Made by a program: the position numbers and the translations under genes. The notes under the pieces were generated by a model. The model did no database searches. It was not told the origin of the DNA and saw only the letters and a program-made list of their open reading frames with translations. From an uncultured Peptococcaceae bacterium (lineage in GTDB: Bacteria > Bacillota > Dehalobacteriia > UBA4068 > JAAVYR01), in assembly GCA_949739465.1 (NCBI GenBank), contig CATIYQ010000077.1:1-18547 (forward strand): a DNA stretch of 18,547 bases, given 5' to 3'. Below, one piece after another: positions 1 through 7,762 of this stretch; the first letter of the stretch is position 1, and the number at the start of each line of letters is the position of its first letter.

Positions 1-440
1 CTGATTTGTATTATTTGTTGCAGGCGGCGTTGGTGCTTTTGGAATTGGGACGGGACGCGGAGTTGACGGCACGTTTCTTTGAATTACGCTTTCTGGATAT
101 TCTGGGCTATCGCCCCTACTTGGAAAGCTGTGCCAATTGCCGTCGACGGGTGCAAAACAGCACTTTTGTCCTATCTCCTGTGAAAGGCGGTATTCTTTGT
201 GCCAGTTGCGGCGGGGGGACTTCTTTACCTACGATTCATGCAGGTACAGTGCTGATGATGGAAAGATTACTGCAAGCGCCTCTGACCCAATTGCCAAATC
301 TGAAAATCGGCAAAAGTGCCAAAGAAGAAATGAACCAGGCATTGCAGAGTTATCTGCAATATCATATTGAGCGTTTTAGTAAGGCGAGAGGGTTGTTGCG
401 GCAACTGCTGCCGGAAATAAACGTTGAATCTCATGCATAA
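1..440 (+). CDS. recO: DNA repair protein RecO, C-terminal part (5' end outside window)
   Basis: The reading frame is open from the window edge (first full in-frame codon at base 3), so the N-terminal OB-fold that binds DNA is missing here. RecO works with RecR to load RecA on SSB-coated single-stranded DNA in gap repair and to anneal strands. The visible part has the helical region typical of RecO (FELRFLDILGYRP) and a zinc-ribbon pattern of two CxxC pairs: CANC, then about 20 residues later CASC after the family-typical LSPVKGGILC stretch. The C-terminal helices follow and the frame stops at TAA. A TTG at base 6 could formally start a protein, but homology clearly runs upstream of it. The next gene starts about 55 nt downstream, so co-transcription is likely. 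Identification is from recalled family motifs. Confidence 0.9.
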   Translation, partial: DLYYLLQAALVLLELGRDAELTARFFELRFLDILGYRPYLESCANCRRRVQNSTFVLSPVKGGILCASCGGGTSLPTIHAGTVLMMERLLQAPLTQLPNLKIGKSAKEEMNQALQSYLQYHIERFSKARGLLRQLLPEINVESHA

Positions 441-495
441 TTTTTTCGGATTCCGGACAATACTAAGGGAAAGAATGTTGTCCGAGGTGAAGAAA

Positions 496-978
496 ATGGA
501 AGAGATGCAAGAGATGTTAAAGGAGCTGGACGCGGTGACAGACCGCACCGGCGTATCTTATGGAGAAGCCTATGAGGCGCTTTTGAAACATGATAAAGAT
601 GTGATTCGCGCTATTATCGCCATAGAAAAAGAACGACGACCGAAAAACTATTTTGGTATCAGTCAAATGGTGGAAAAAACCAAAGAAAGTAAAATCCAAA
701 TCATGAAAGATGAGGAGAAAATCGGTGAGATTCCTGCCGCCGCAGGACTGTTGGGGGTGGCGGCAACTTGCCTTTTACCTCGATTCGCCATGATAGGCGC
801 AGTAGGAAGTATTGCCGCTATGCTAAACAATGTAAATTTGGAAATTACTTCTGAAGAGAAGAAAAATCAAAAGCAAAGTGAGAATACCCGTGAGAAAAAT
901 GATTTTTCCGCTCATCACGATTTTGTCATGGAAATGGCAAATCTGGCGGAACAAAATAACAATGCCGCCAAGAACTAA
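496..978 (+). CDS. UBA-like / DUF4342 domain protein
   Basis: Protein of 160 aa when started at the ATG at 496, which has a good GAGGTG ribosome binding site 6 nt upstream. The same frame is open back to a TTG at 424 that overlaps recO, and an ATG at 475 with AAGGGA upstream is a second possible start. Residues about 10-45 look like a small three-helix UBA/TS-N type domain (VTDRTGVSYGEAYEALLKHD, then DVIRAIIAIE). The middle has the DUF4342 pattern: a short basic strand (SKIQIMKDEEKIGEIP) followed by a glycine/alanine-rich hydrophobic stretch (LLGVAATCLLPRFAMIGAVG) that could be one membrane or hairpin segment. The C-terminus is charged and looks disordered. Function is unknown. It lies between recO and glyQS but has its own downstream terminator, so it probably belongs to the recO transcript. 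Confidence 0.8.
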   Translation: MEEMQEMLKELDAVTDRTGVSYGEAYEALLKHDKDVIRAIIAIEKERRPKNYFGISQMVEKTKESKIQIMKDEEKIGEIPAAAGLLGVAATCLLPRFAMIGAVGSIAAMLNNVNLEITSEEKKNQKQSENTREKNDFSAHHDFVMEMANLAEQNNNAAKN

Positions 979-986
979 ACAGAGGG

Positions 987-1030
987 AGACCCTTTTCTTG
1001 TTGCATACAGAAAGAAAGGGGTCTTTTTTT
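987..1030 (+). terminator. Rho-independent terminator after the DUF4342 gene
   Basis: A 13-bp stem (987-999 with 1012-1024, one G-U pair) is followed by a run of seven T. It begins 8 nt after the stop codon. A second short hairpin (AAGGGG at 1036-1041 with CCCCTT at 1051-1056) lies between this terminator and the glyQ -35 box; it has no T-run after it. Confidence 0.9.
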
Positions 1031-1061
1031 ATGGAAAGGGGGAAGTTTTTCCCCTTGATAA

Positions 1062-1090
1062 TTGACAGTACCCTGGGATTTTGCTATTAT
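1062..1090 (+). promoter_or_regulatory. Sigma-70 type promoter for glyQS
   Basis: TTGACA at 1062-1067, a 17-nt spacer, and TATTAT at 1085-1090 preceded by TGC (extended -10). Transcription should start near 1097, giving a leader of about 75 nt before glyQ. That leader is too short for a T-box, and I see no T-box motif in it. Confidence 0.85.
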
Positions 1091-1172
1091 TAAATATAAG
1101 ACTAAATGGTATTTTGTTCCTGAAATATGAGGGATTTAAGAAGAAGAAACGGCTTTGTTTGGGAGTGATACG

Positions 1173-2090
1173 ATGAATTTTCAAGAAATGATTTTAACTC
1201 TAAATAAATTCTGGGGCGATGCCGGCTGCATTATTTTACAGCCCTATGATGTTGAAAAGGGGGCAGGCACTATGAATCCTGCTACTTTTTTAAGGGCATT
1301 GGGACCGGAGCCTTGGCACGTAGCATACGTGGAGCCTTCCCGTCGTCCCGCTGACGGCAGATATGGGGAAAATCCCAATCGTTTGCAGCACTATTATCAA
1401 TATCAAGTTATCTTAAAACCCTCTCCTGATAATATCCAGGAATTGTATTTAGCCAGCCTGGAAGCGCTGGGTATCCGCACCGAAGAACATGACATTCGTT
1501 TTGTTGAGGACAACTGGGAGTCCCCAACGCTGGGCGCATGGGGCTTGGGCTGGGAAGTGTGGCTGGACGGCATGGAAGTCACACAGTTTACCTATTTCCA
1601 ACAATGCGGCGGTATTGACTGTAAGCCTGTTTGCGGTGAGGTTACTTACGGCATTGAGCGTCTTGCTATGTTCATTCAAAAAGTCGACAGCGTCTATGAT
1701 ATTGAATGGGTAGACGGCATCTCTTACGGTGACGTATTCCACCAAAATGAAGTGGACTATTCCAACTATAACTTTACCGAAGCGGACACCGATATGCTTT
1801 TCCAATTATTCAATATGTATGAAAAAGAAGCATTGCGGGTGGTAGATAAAGGTTTGGTACAGCCTGCTTACGACTATGCCTTGAAATGTTCTCATACCTT
1901 TAACCTGTTAGACGCTCGCGGGGCTATTAGCGTAACGGAGCGGCAAAGCTTTATCGGCAGAGTGCGGCACTTGGCAAAGGTATGCGCCCAGGGCTATGTG
2001 GAACAACGGGAACGTTTGGGCTATCCTTTAATCAAAGACCCGAAAAAACGTCAAGCAATGGGCTTGGATTTGCCGAAAGAGGTGAAATAA
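1173..2090 (+). CDS. glyQ: Glycyl-tRNA synthetase alpha subunit
   Basis: Protein of 305 aa, the usual length for the alpha chain of the bacterial tetrameric (alpha2beta2) class II glycyl-tRNA synthetase. The alpha chain carries the catalytic core that makes glycyl-adenylate from glycine and ATP. Family hallmarks run the whole length: FQEMILTLNKFW at the N-terminus, ILQPYDVEKGAGTMNPATF, the EPSRRPADGRYGENPNRLQ motif with the class II arginine, GWEVWLDGMEVTQFTYFQQ, and GEVTYGIERLAMF near the glycine site. The ATG at 1173 is chosen because GGGAGTG lies 5 nt upstream; an in-frame TTG at 1155 has no such site. The stop is 1 nt before glyS, so translation of the two subunits is very likely coupled. 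Confidence 0.98.
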   Translation: MNFQEMILTLNKFWGDAGCIILQPYDVEKGAGTMNPATFLRALGPEPWHVAYVEPSRRPADGRYGENPNRLQHYYQYQVILKPSPDNIQELYLASLEALGIRTEEHDIRFVEDNWESPTLGAWGLGWEVWLDGMEVTQFTYFQQCGGIDCKPVCGEVTYGIERLAMFIQKVDSVYDIEWVDGISYGDVFHQNEVDYSNYNFTEADTDMLFQLFNMYEKEALRVVDKGLVQPAYDYALKCSHTFNLLDARGAISVTERQSFIGRVRHLAKVCAQGYVEQRERLGYPLIKDPKKRQAMGLDLPKEVK

Positions 2091-2091
2091 G

Positions 2092-4191
2092 ATGACAGCA
2101 GCAAAAGAAAAACGAAATTTATTATTTGAAATCGGCACGGAAGAAATCCCGGTGCGGTTTATGGATTCTGCTTGTAAGCAAATCAAAGAAACCATTGGCA
2201 AGGGCTTAGCGGACGCTCGTCTTTGTTACAAAGAGCTTACGGTTTGGGGGACGCCCAGACGGTTTGCTCTTTTGGTAAAAGATTTAGACGTGCTGCAAGA
2301 GGATATTTCTGTAGAAGTCAAAGGTCCTGCTCAAAAAAGCGCTTATGAGGCAGCGGGTAATCCTTCTAAAGCGTTGGAAGGATTTTGCAAAGGACAAGGC
2401 GTTTCTCTTGCTGATGTTTTTGTGAAAGAATTGAACGGGGTGCCTTATGTCTATGCCATGAAACATAGTCAAGGGAAAGCCACTGCTGAGTTATTACCTC
2501 AAATGTTGGTAGATTGCGTGCAAAAAATTTACTTTCCCAAACCAATGCGTTGGGCGGATTTGGATATGAAGTTTGCCCGTCCTATTCGTTGGCTGGTGGC
2601 TTTGTGGGGCAGTGATGTTTTGCCTGTTGAGATTGCCGGAGTGAAAGCGGGTAGATACAGCCGCGGTCATCGTTTTCTTTCCAACGACCATGTAGAAATC
2701 ACCTGTCCTCTTAAGTATCAGGAAATTATGCGGGAGAACTTTGTCATTGTCGACCAGGAAGAACGGAAAAATATCATCTGGCAGCAAATCCAAGAAGTGG
2801 CAAAGAGCTGCAACGGTGTGGTAAAAGAAGACGAAGAACTCTTGGAAGAAGTAACTTATCTTTTAGAATATCCTACTGCTTTGGTAGGAAACTTTGATGA
2901 AAGTTATCTGCTCCTGCCACCGGAAGTAATTATTACGCCAATGCGGGAACATCAGCGGTATTTCCCTGTTTATGGCAAGGACGGCAAGCTCATCAATAAA
3001 TTTATCACAGTACGGAACGGGGTGGCGGAACATATTACTACCGTTGCGGAAGGGAACGAAAAAGTGTTGCGGGCGCGGCTTTCCGACGCTGAATTTTTCT
3101 GGAAGGAGGATTTGGAAAAATCCTTAGATGATAACGTAGAAAAATTACAGAACGTTGTCTTCCATGAAAAATTGGGGACGATTTACCAGAAAATGGAGCG
3201 GACGAGAGAAATTGCTGCATATCTAGGAAAAGAACTGGGTTTAGATGCTGCTCAAACAGAAAAATTGCAACGGGCTGTTTTCCTCTTAAAGGCGGATTTG
3301 GTTAGCAACATGGTTTATGAATTCCCGGAATTGCAGGGAATCATGGGTGAATATTACGGACAAAAAGCGGGAGAAGCGGCGGAGGTATCTCAAGCCATTC
3401 GGGAACACTACTTGCCTCGCTTTGCGGGAGACGCTTTACCGGAAAGTAAAATCGGTATGATTGCCGCCATTGCCGATAAAATCGATAGCATTGTAGGTAT
3501 GTTTGCCATTGGACTTATTCCTACCGGCAGCCAGGACCCCTTTGCGCTTCGTCGGCAGGCGACAGGGATTAGCCAAATTATCATTCAAAAGCAATTACCT
3601 GTTTCCATTCAGGGCTTAGCCGGTGTGGCTTGCGATTTGTTTGCGGGGCAATTGGGCATTCATGTGGATAAAGATAAGGTATTGTCCGACGTGGCGCTCT
3701 TCTTTGAGCAACGGCTGGAAAATATTTTGTCTGATAATGGCATTGCGCCTGATGTTATTCATAGCGTCACCGTAACGATGCCGGACGACCTGTATCAGGC
3801 GAAGTTAAAAGCGGACGCGACCCACGCCTTCAAACAAACGGAACAATTTGCGCATTTAATGGGCGGCTTCAAACGGGCGGCAAACCTGGTGAAAGCAAAT
3901 CCTGTGGCGCAAATGGAAATCAAAGAAAATCTCTTTGCGGATAATGCTGAAAAAACGTTGTATGATGCAATCTGTAAGGTGGAAAAGGAAACGGCTGCTT
4001 GTGTGGAACAAGGAGATTACCAAGGCGTGTTGGCGCAGGTGGCTTCTCTTGCGCCTGCCATTGATGGCTTCTTTGAAGGGGTCATGGTGATGGCGGACGA
4101 CGACAATGTTCGTAATAACAGATTATCGCTGCTGGCAAAAATCGTGGCGTTACCTGCTGTTGTGGGTCGTTTGGATTTGCTGCAAAACTAA
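2092..4191 (+). CDS. glyS: Glycyl-tRNA synthetase beta subunit
   Basis: Protein of 699 aa, full length for the beta chain (commonly about 690 aa). It opens with LLFEIGTEEIPVRFM, the family signature, and contains the WADLDMKFARPIRWLVALWG block and the HD-like domain region with SQDPFALRRQATGI near residue 480. The C-terminus (VMADDDNVRNNRLSLLAKI) matches the DALR-type anticodon-binding end. The beta subunit recognises tRNA-Gly and is required for aminoacylation by the alpha chain. AGAGGTG just before the glyQ stop serves as ribosome binding site for the ATG at 2092. No frameshift or truncation is seen. Confidence 0.98.
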   Translation: MTAAKEKRNLLFEIGTEEIPVRFMDSACKQIKETIGKGLADARLCYKELTVWGTPRRFALLVKDLDVLQEDISVEVKGPAQKSAYEAAGNPSKALEGFCKGQGVSLADVFVKELNGVPYVYAMKHSQGKATAELLPQMLVDCVQKIYFPKPMRWADLDMKFARPIRWLVALWGSDVLPVEIAGVKAGRYSRGHRFLSNDHVEITCPLKYQEIMRENFVIVDQEERKNIIWQQIQEVAKSCNGVVKEDEELLEEVTYLLEYPTALVGNFDESYLLLPPEVIITPMREHQRYFPVYGKDGKLINKFITVRNGVAEHITTVAEGNEKVLRARLSDAEFFWKEDLEKSLDDNVEKLQNVVFHEKLGTIYQKMERTREIAAYLGKELGLDAAQTEKLQRAVFLLKADLVSNMVYEFPELQGIMGEYYGQKAGEAAEVSQAIREHYLPRFAGDALPESKIGMIAAIADKIDSIVGMFAIGLIPTGSQDPFALRRQATGISQIIIQKQLPVSIQGLAGVACDLFAGQLGIHVDKDKVLSDVALFFEQRLENILSDNGIAPDVIHSVTVTMPDDLYQAKLKADATHAFKQTEQFAHLMGGFKRAANLVKANPVAQMEIKENLFADNAEKTLYDAICKVEKETAACVEQGDYQGVLAQVASLAPAIDGFFEGVMVMADDDNVRNNRLSLLAKIVALPAVVGRLDLLQN

Positions 4192-4212
4192 GAATGAGAA
4201 AAGAGTGTTGAT

Positions 4213-4950
4213 GTGAATACGTTTGCAATATGGGTTAGCCTGTTAACCGGTCTTACCACAGCTTTGGGTGGGGTCATTTCCGTAGTTTTTCGACACATTT
4301 CCGATAAAGCCATGTCCGTGGTTTTAGGGTTTGCAGCAGGCGTGATGCTGGCGCTCTCTGTCTTGGGCATGTTACCTGAGGCATTGGAAATGCACGGCTT
4401 TTGGGGGACTGCTGTTGGCTTTCTCCTGGGTGGTATTGCTATGTTTTTCATGGATGTGGCAATGGGACATTCCAAAGAATGCGACCACCATCACGACCAT
4501 GCCAAACATTGTGATAGTTATTTGAAAACAGGGCTGATGATTGCTTGCGGTATTTGTCTTCATAATATTCCCGAAGGAATGCTGTTAGGCGCTAGTTTTG
4601 AGACGGAAGAGACTTTTGGCATGATGTTGGCGCTTGCTATTGCGCTTCATAATATTCCGGCAGGCATTGGTATTGCTATGCCGTTGCAGTTGGCAGAGAT
4701 AGATAAGCCTAAGATAATCTTGCTGACGGCAGGCGTTGGTTTGACGACGCTCTTGGGCACGGTTCTTGGGTTGTTTTTTGCCGGGATTTCTGCTCGGTTT
4801 GTGGCTTGGCTTATTGGTATTGCAGCAGGGGCTATTCTCTATATTGTTGTGGACGAGCTGTTGCCGGAAGCAAGAGAAAAGTCCAATCATTGGGCAAATG
4901 TGGGGATAGCGGCAGGGATTCTCTTATTTTTATTTTTAGAAACGGTATAA
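4213..4950 (+). CDS. ZIP-family metal transporter
   Basis: Protein of 245 aa with about eight hydrophobic segments, typical of short bacterial ZIP (ZupT/GufA-like) importers of Zn2+ or other divalent cations. A histidine-rich stretch (DHHHDHAKHCD, about residues 91-101) sits in the cytoplasmic loop between segments 3 and 4, as expected for a metal-sensing or delivery loop. Segment 4 carries the metal-binding HNIPEG (H117, N118, E121). Segment 5 carries HNIPAG (H146, N147, A150), where most family members I recall have Glu at the last metal position, so the binuclear site may be altered. The start is GTG at 4213 with only a weak upstream purine run, 21 nt after glyS, which suggests translation depends partly on read-through from glyS. 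The nearby ATG at 4211 is followed at once by a stop and cannot be the start. Substrate metal is not determined. Confidence 0.92.
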   Translation: MNTFAIWVSLLTGLTTALGGVISVVFRHISDKAMSVVLGFAAGVMLALSVLGMLPEALEMHGFWGTAVGFLLGGIAMFFMDVAMGHSKECDHHHDHAKHCDSYLKTGLMIACGICLHNIPEGMLLGASFETEETFGMMLALAIALHNIPAGIGIAMPLQLAEIDKPKIILLTAGVGLTTLLGTVLGLFFAGISARFVAWLIGIAAGAILYIVVDELLPEAREKSNHWANVGIAAGILLFLFLETV

Positions 4951-4958
4951 TTCGATAC

Positions 4959-4993
4959 AAAGAGGAAATGTTTTGACATTTCCTCTTTTCTTT
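4959..4993 (+). terminator. Terminator after glyQS-ZIP operon
   Basis: A 12-bp perfect stem (4959-4970 with 4977-4988), a 6-nt loop TTTTGA and a T-rich tail broken by one C. It begins 8 nt after the ZIP stop codon. Confidence 0.85.
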
Positions 4994-5014
4994 CGGGTAA
5001 AATGCTTATATTTA

Positions 5015-5023
5015 TGGTACAAT
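5015..5023 (+). promoter_or_regulatory. Putative extended -10 promoter for hflX
   Basis: TGG followed by TACAAT (5018-5023) forms an extended -10 element about 30 nt before the hflX ATG. There is no good -35 box at the right distance (GGGTAA lies there), so this rests on the extended -10 alone. The TTGACA at 4973 lies inside the preceding terminator and is badly spaced. Confidence 0.5.
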
Positions 5024-5052
5024 AAACATAATCATTTTTTTAGGAGAGACCG

Positions 5053-6924
5053 ATGGAATACGCAAAAAGCAAAACCATATTTGGCAATAAAAACGGCGTT
5101 AGTCAATTTATGCAGCGTCAGCTTGTAGCTGTTTATGACGATAACTTTACCGAGGAGGAAATCGTCTCTTTATCTATTGTGCAAACGCTGGCGGCAATAA
5201 CGGCGAAAATCAAACGGGAAGTGGCTGTTTATCTCAATCGTCAGGGACAGGTCGTTTTGGTTGCTATAGGCGATTGCCGTAATGTATCTTTGCCGGACTT
5301 AGGCAGACGGCGAGGGGAATATCGTCTCTCCGGCATTCGCTGCATTCATACGCACCCTAGCGGCAACGGCGCTTTGAGCCAAATGGATTTATCCGCCTTG
5401 GCGCAATTACAGTTGGACGCTATGGTTGCCGTAGGTGTAGACGGTGACGGTAGCGTCACGAATATGGGGCTTGCCTGGGGCGGTGGCAAGACAGGCGAGA
5501 CGGGGAAGCCTAAGGAAAAAGAAATCTTACTCTACAATAGCTGGGAGACTTTCGCGGCAGTAGATTTTCGCAAGGAAATAGCGGAAATAGAAAAGAGCCA
5601 GGGAAACGTAGCCGGACATCGGACGGAATCGGTGCGGGAGCGAGCCATTCTAGTGGCAGTGCAGACAGCGACCGAGGCGGAAGCCACATATTCTTATAGT
5701 ATTGCGGAGCTGGAGGAACTAGCTAAAACTGCTGGCGTTGATGTGATAGGGCTTGTCCGTCAGCGTTGCCGACATGCCGTAGCCGCTACCTATGTGGGTA
5801 GGGGAAAGCTGGAGGAAATCAAACAAACACTGCAAAATAATCCTGCCGAAGTTGTCATCTTTAATGACGATTTATCTCCGGTGCAGCAGCGGAATTTAGA
5901 AGCTATCTTGGATTGTAAAATTATTGACCGTTCTTCTTTAATTCTGGATATCTTTGCGCAGCGCGCTCAGAGCAACGAAGGGAAAATTCAAGTGGAATTG
6001 GCGCAGTTAAAATATGCCCTGCCGCGGCTGCAAGGACAGGGCTTGGCTCTTTCTCGTTTGGGCGGCGGTATCGGTACGCGGGGTCCAGGAGAAACCAAGT
6101 TGGAAGTGGATAAACGTGCCATTCAGCGAAAGATACGGGATTTAGAAAGCCGCTTGCAGGAAATTGTTAAAACCAGGACCTTGCATCGACAGCGGCGCAA
6201 TAAACAGAATATTCCTTTGGTGGCGTTGGTTGGCTATACCAATGTGGGAAAATCTTCTCTGCTGAATCTATTGACAGGTTCTCAGGTTATGGCGGAGAAT
6301 CAACTCTTTGCAACGCTGGATACCACTACCAGACAGTTTTTGCTGCCTGGTGGTGGGGAATGTCTCCTTACGGATACCGTCGGCTTTATTCGTAAGTTAC
6401 CCCATCATCTTATTGCTGCTTTCCGCGCTACGTTGGAGGAATCATTGGACGCTGACCTATTGCTTCATGTGGTAGACGGCTCTAGTGTTGACGCGGAGGG
6501 GCAGGCAGAGGTGGTGCTGCGGCTCTTAAAAGAACTGGGCGTCGCCGATAAGAAAATCCTTACGGTTATCAATAAAATTGATTTGCTCCCCACGGAGCAG
6601 GGACTGTCAAGGTTGCTGACCCTTTTTCCCGATAGTGTGGGAATTTCTGCTTTAGAGAAGCGGGGCATTGGTGATTTGCTGGCAAAGATTGAAGGGATTC
6701 TTTCTCGGCAAAAAGTTAGTTTTTCTCTGTGCATACCGTTCCAAGCGGGCAACTTGTTAGATGAGATTCATCGTTGCGGCACCGTTACCCATTTAGCATA
6801 TACTGCCGAGGGTACGGAAGTTATGGGTACTATGGAAAAGGCTGATTGGCAGAAGATTTGCAGTCGGCTGGAAATGGAATCGAAAAAAGAGGTGGGACAA
6901 GAAGATGACACAGAAATACTATGA
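5053..6924 (+). CDS. hflX: Ribosome-associated GTPase HflX with JAMM-like N-terminal extension
   Basis: Protein of 623 aa; E. coli HflX is about 426 aa, and the canonical part begins near residue 196 (ERAILVAVQT). HflX binds the 50S subunit and splits stalled 70S ribosomes under stress. Visible GTPase motifs are GYTNVGKS at 394-401 (P-loop), DTVGF at 441-445 (G3) and NKID at 507-510 (G4). The glycine-rich SRLGGGIGTRGPGETKLE segment before the G domain is typical of HflX. The N-terminal 190 residues contain E56, then HTHP at 99-102, S109 and D112, an exact fit to the JAMM/MPN+ pattern (HxHP, six residues, S, two residues, D, with an upstream Glu), as in RadC and JAB-type metal hydrolases. I recall similar extensions on clostridial HflX proteins, but their role is not known to me. 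GGAGAG 6 nt upstream supports the ATG at 5053. It heads a probable operon with the next three genes. Confidence 0.95.
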   Translation: MEYAKSKTIFGNKNGVSQFMQRQLVAVYDDNFTEEEIVSLSIVQTLAAITAKIKREVAVYLNRQGQVVLVAIGDCRNVSLPDLGRRRGEYRLSGIRCIHTHPSGNGALSQMDLSALAQLQLDAMVAVGVDGDGSVTNMGLAWGGGKTGETGKPKEKEILLYNSWETFAAVDFRKEIAEIEKSQGNVAGHRTESVRERAILVAVQTATEAEATYSYSIAELEELAKTAGVDVIGLVRQRCRHAVAATYVGRGKLEEIKQTLQNNPAEVVIFNDDLSPVQQRNLEAILDCKIIDRSSLILDIFAQRAQSNEGKIQVELAQLKYALPRLQGQGLALSRLGGGIGTRGPGETKLEVDKRAIQRKIRDLESRLQEIVKTRTLHRQRRNKQNIPLVALVGYTNVGKSSLLNLLTGSQVMAENQLFATLDTTTRQFLLPGGGECLLTDTVGFIRKLPHHLIAAFRATLEESLDADLLLHVVDGSSVDAEGQAEVVLRLLKELGVADKKILTVINKIDLLPTEQGLSRLLTLFPDSVGISALEKRGIGDLLAKIEGILSRQKVSFSLCIPFQAGNLLDEIHRCGTVTHLAYTAEGTEVMGTMEKADWQKICSRLEMESKKEVGQEDDTEIL

Positions 6925-7729
6925 TTATCATATGCATAGCCTGGTGTCCATGGATAGTTCCATGGATATGTCGGACGCTTGCGCGCAAGCCGTCCGTACG
7001 GGCATGAGCGGTATTTGTTTTACAGAACATCAGGATTATTTCTCGGACCATGCCGCAAAAAACAGCCGTGGACACGTGGAAATTGATATGGATTTTTATG
7101 ACAGACAAATTCGGCTGGTGCAGGCGCAATATGGTAACCGTTTAAGTATTTGTCAAGGGGTAGAGCTGGGTCTGCAAGACTGTAATGTCGAAGAAGTTCG
7201 CGCTTTTTTATCCCAACATTCTTTCGATTATATTATCGGGTCTGTTCATACCATTGAGAGAAAAGAGATTTCCACCGGGGCTTTTTACGAAGGGAAAACC
7301 AAGGATGCCGCGTATGCTGCTTATTTCCGGGCGGTCTATGATATGATTATGACACAGCCGATTTTTCATTGTTTGGGGCATTTGGATTTGGTAAGACGGT
7401 ACAAGGGCTATGGTGATAATGCCATTGATTACAATAAATTTAGCATACTGATAGACGAGATTTTACGGGCATTAATTGAACGGGGCAAGGGGTTAGAGGT
7501 GAACACTGCCGGGATTCGCTACGGCGTGGGCAGTATGCATCCGGATATGCCTATCCTAAAACGGTATCGGCAATTGGGTGGTGAAATCATCACTTGCGGT
7601 TCTGACGCTCATCGGCGAGACCATGTGGCAATGGATATCAAAGAGGCTTACGCATTGCTGAAGGAATGCGGCTTTACTTATGTCAGTCGTTTTGTTGGCG
7701 GGAAAGAAGAAAAAATACCTTTGAAATAA
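6905..7729 (+). CDS. PHP-family phosphoesterase, histidinol-phosphatase-like (HisJ type)
   Basis: Protein of 274 aa with the complete PHP metal-site series: H9 and H11 in YHMHS, E41/H42 in FTEHQDY, E87 in GVELGL, H115 in GSVHTI, H159/D161 in LGHLDL, and D234/H236 in CGSDAHR. This order and length fit the HisJ (K) family, which removes phosphate from L-histidinol phosphate in histidine synthesis. No other his genes are present, so a different phosphoester substrate is possible. The ATG overlaps the 3' end of hflX by 20 nt, and its AGAGGTGGG ribosome binding site lies inside hflX, so translation is probably coupled. Confidence 0.85.
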   Translation: MTQKYYDYHMHSLVSMDSSMDMSDACAQAVRTGMSGICFTEHQDYFSDHAAKNSRGHVEIDMDFYDRQIRLVQAQYGNRLSICQGVELGLQDCNVEEVRAFLSQHSFDYIIGSVHTIERKEISTGAFYEGKTKDAAYAAYFRAVYDMIMTQPIFHCLGHLDLVRRYKGYGDNAIDYNKFSILIDEILRALIERGKGLEVNTAGIRYGVGSMHPDMPILKRYRQLGGEIITCGSDAHRRDHVAMDIKEAYALLKECGFTYVSRFVGGKEEKIPLK

Positions 7730-7762
7730 CAGAAAAGTTTTAACAGGAAGGAGGGACAAGCA

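Noticed and set aside
4973..4978. TTGACA as a -35 box for hflX
   Set aside because: It lies in the loop and stem of the terminator and no -10 element is found at 16-18 nt.
5510..5525. GGGKTGET-like stretch in the HflX extension as a second P-loop (around residue 148)
   Set aside because: It lacks the following strand/helix context and sits in a charged linker between the JAMM-like domain and canonical HflX; it is more likely a chance match.
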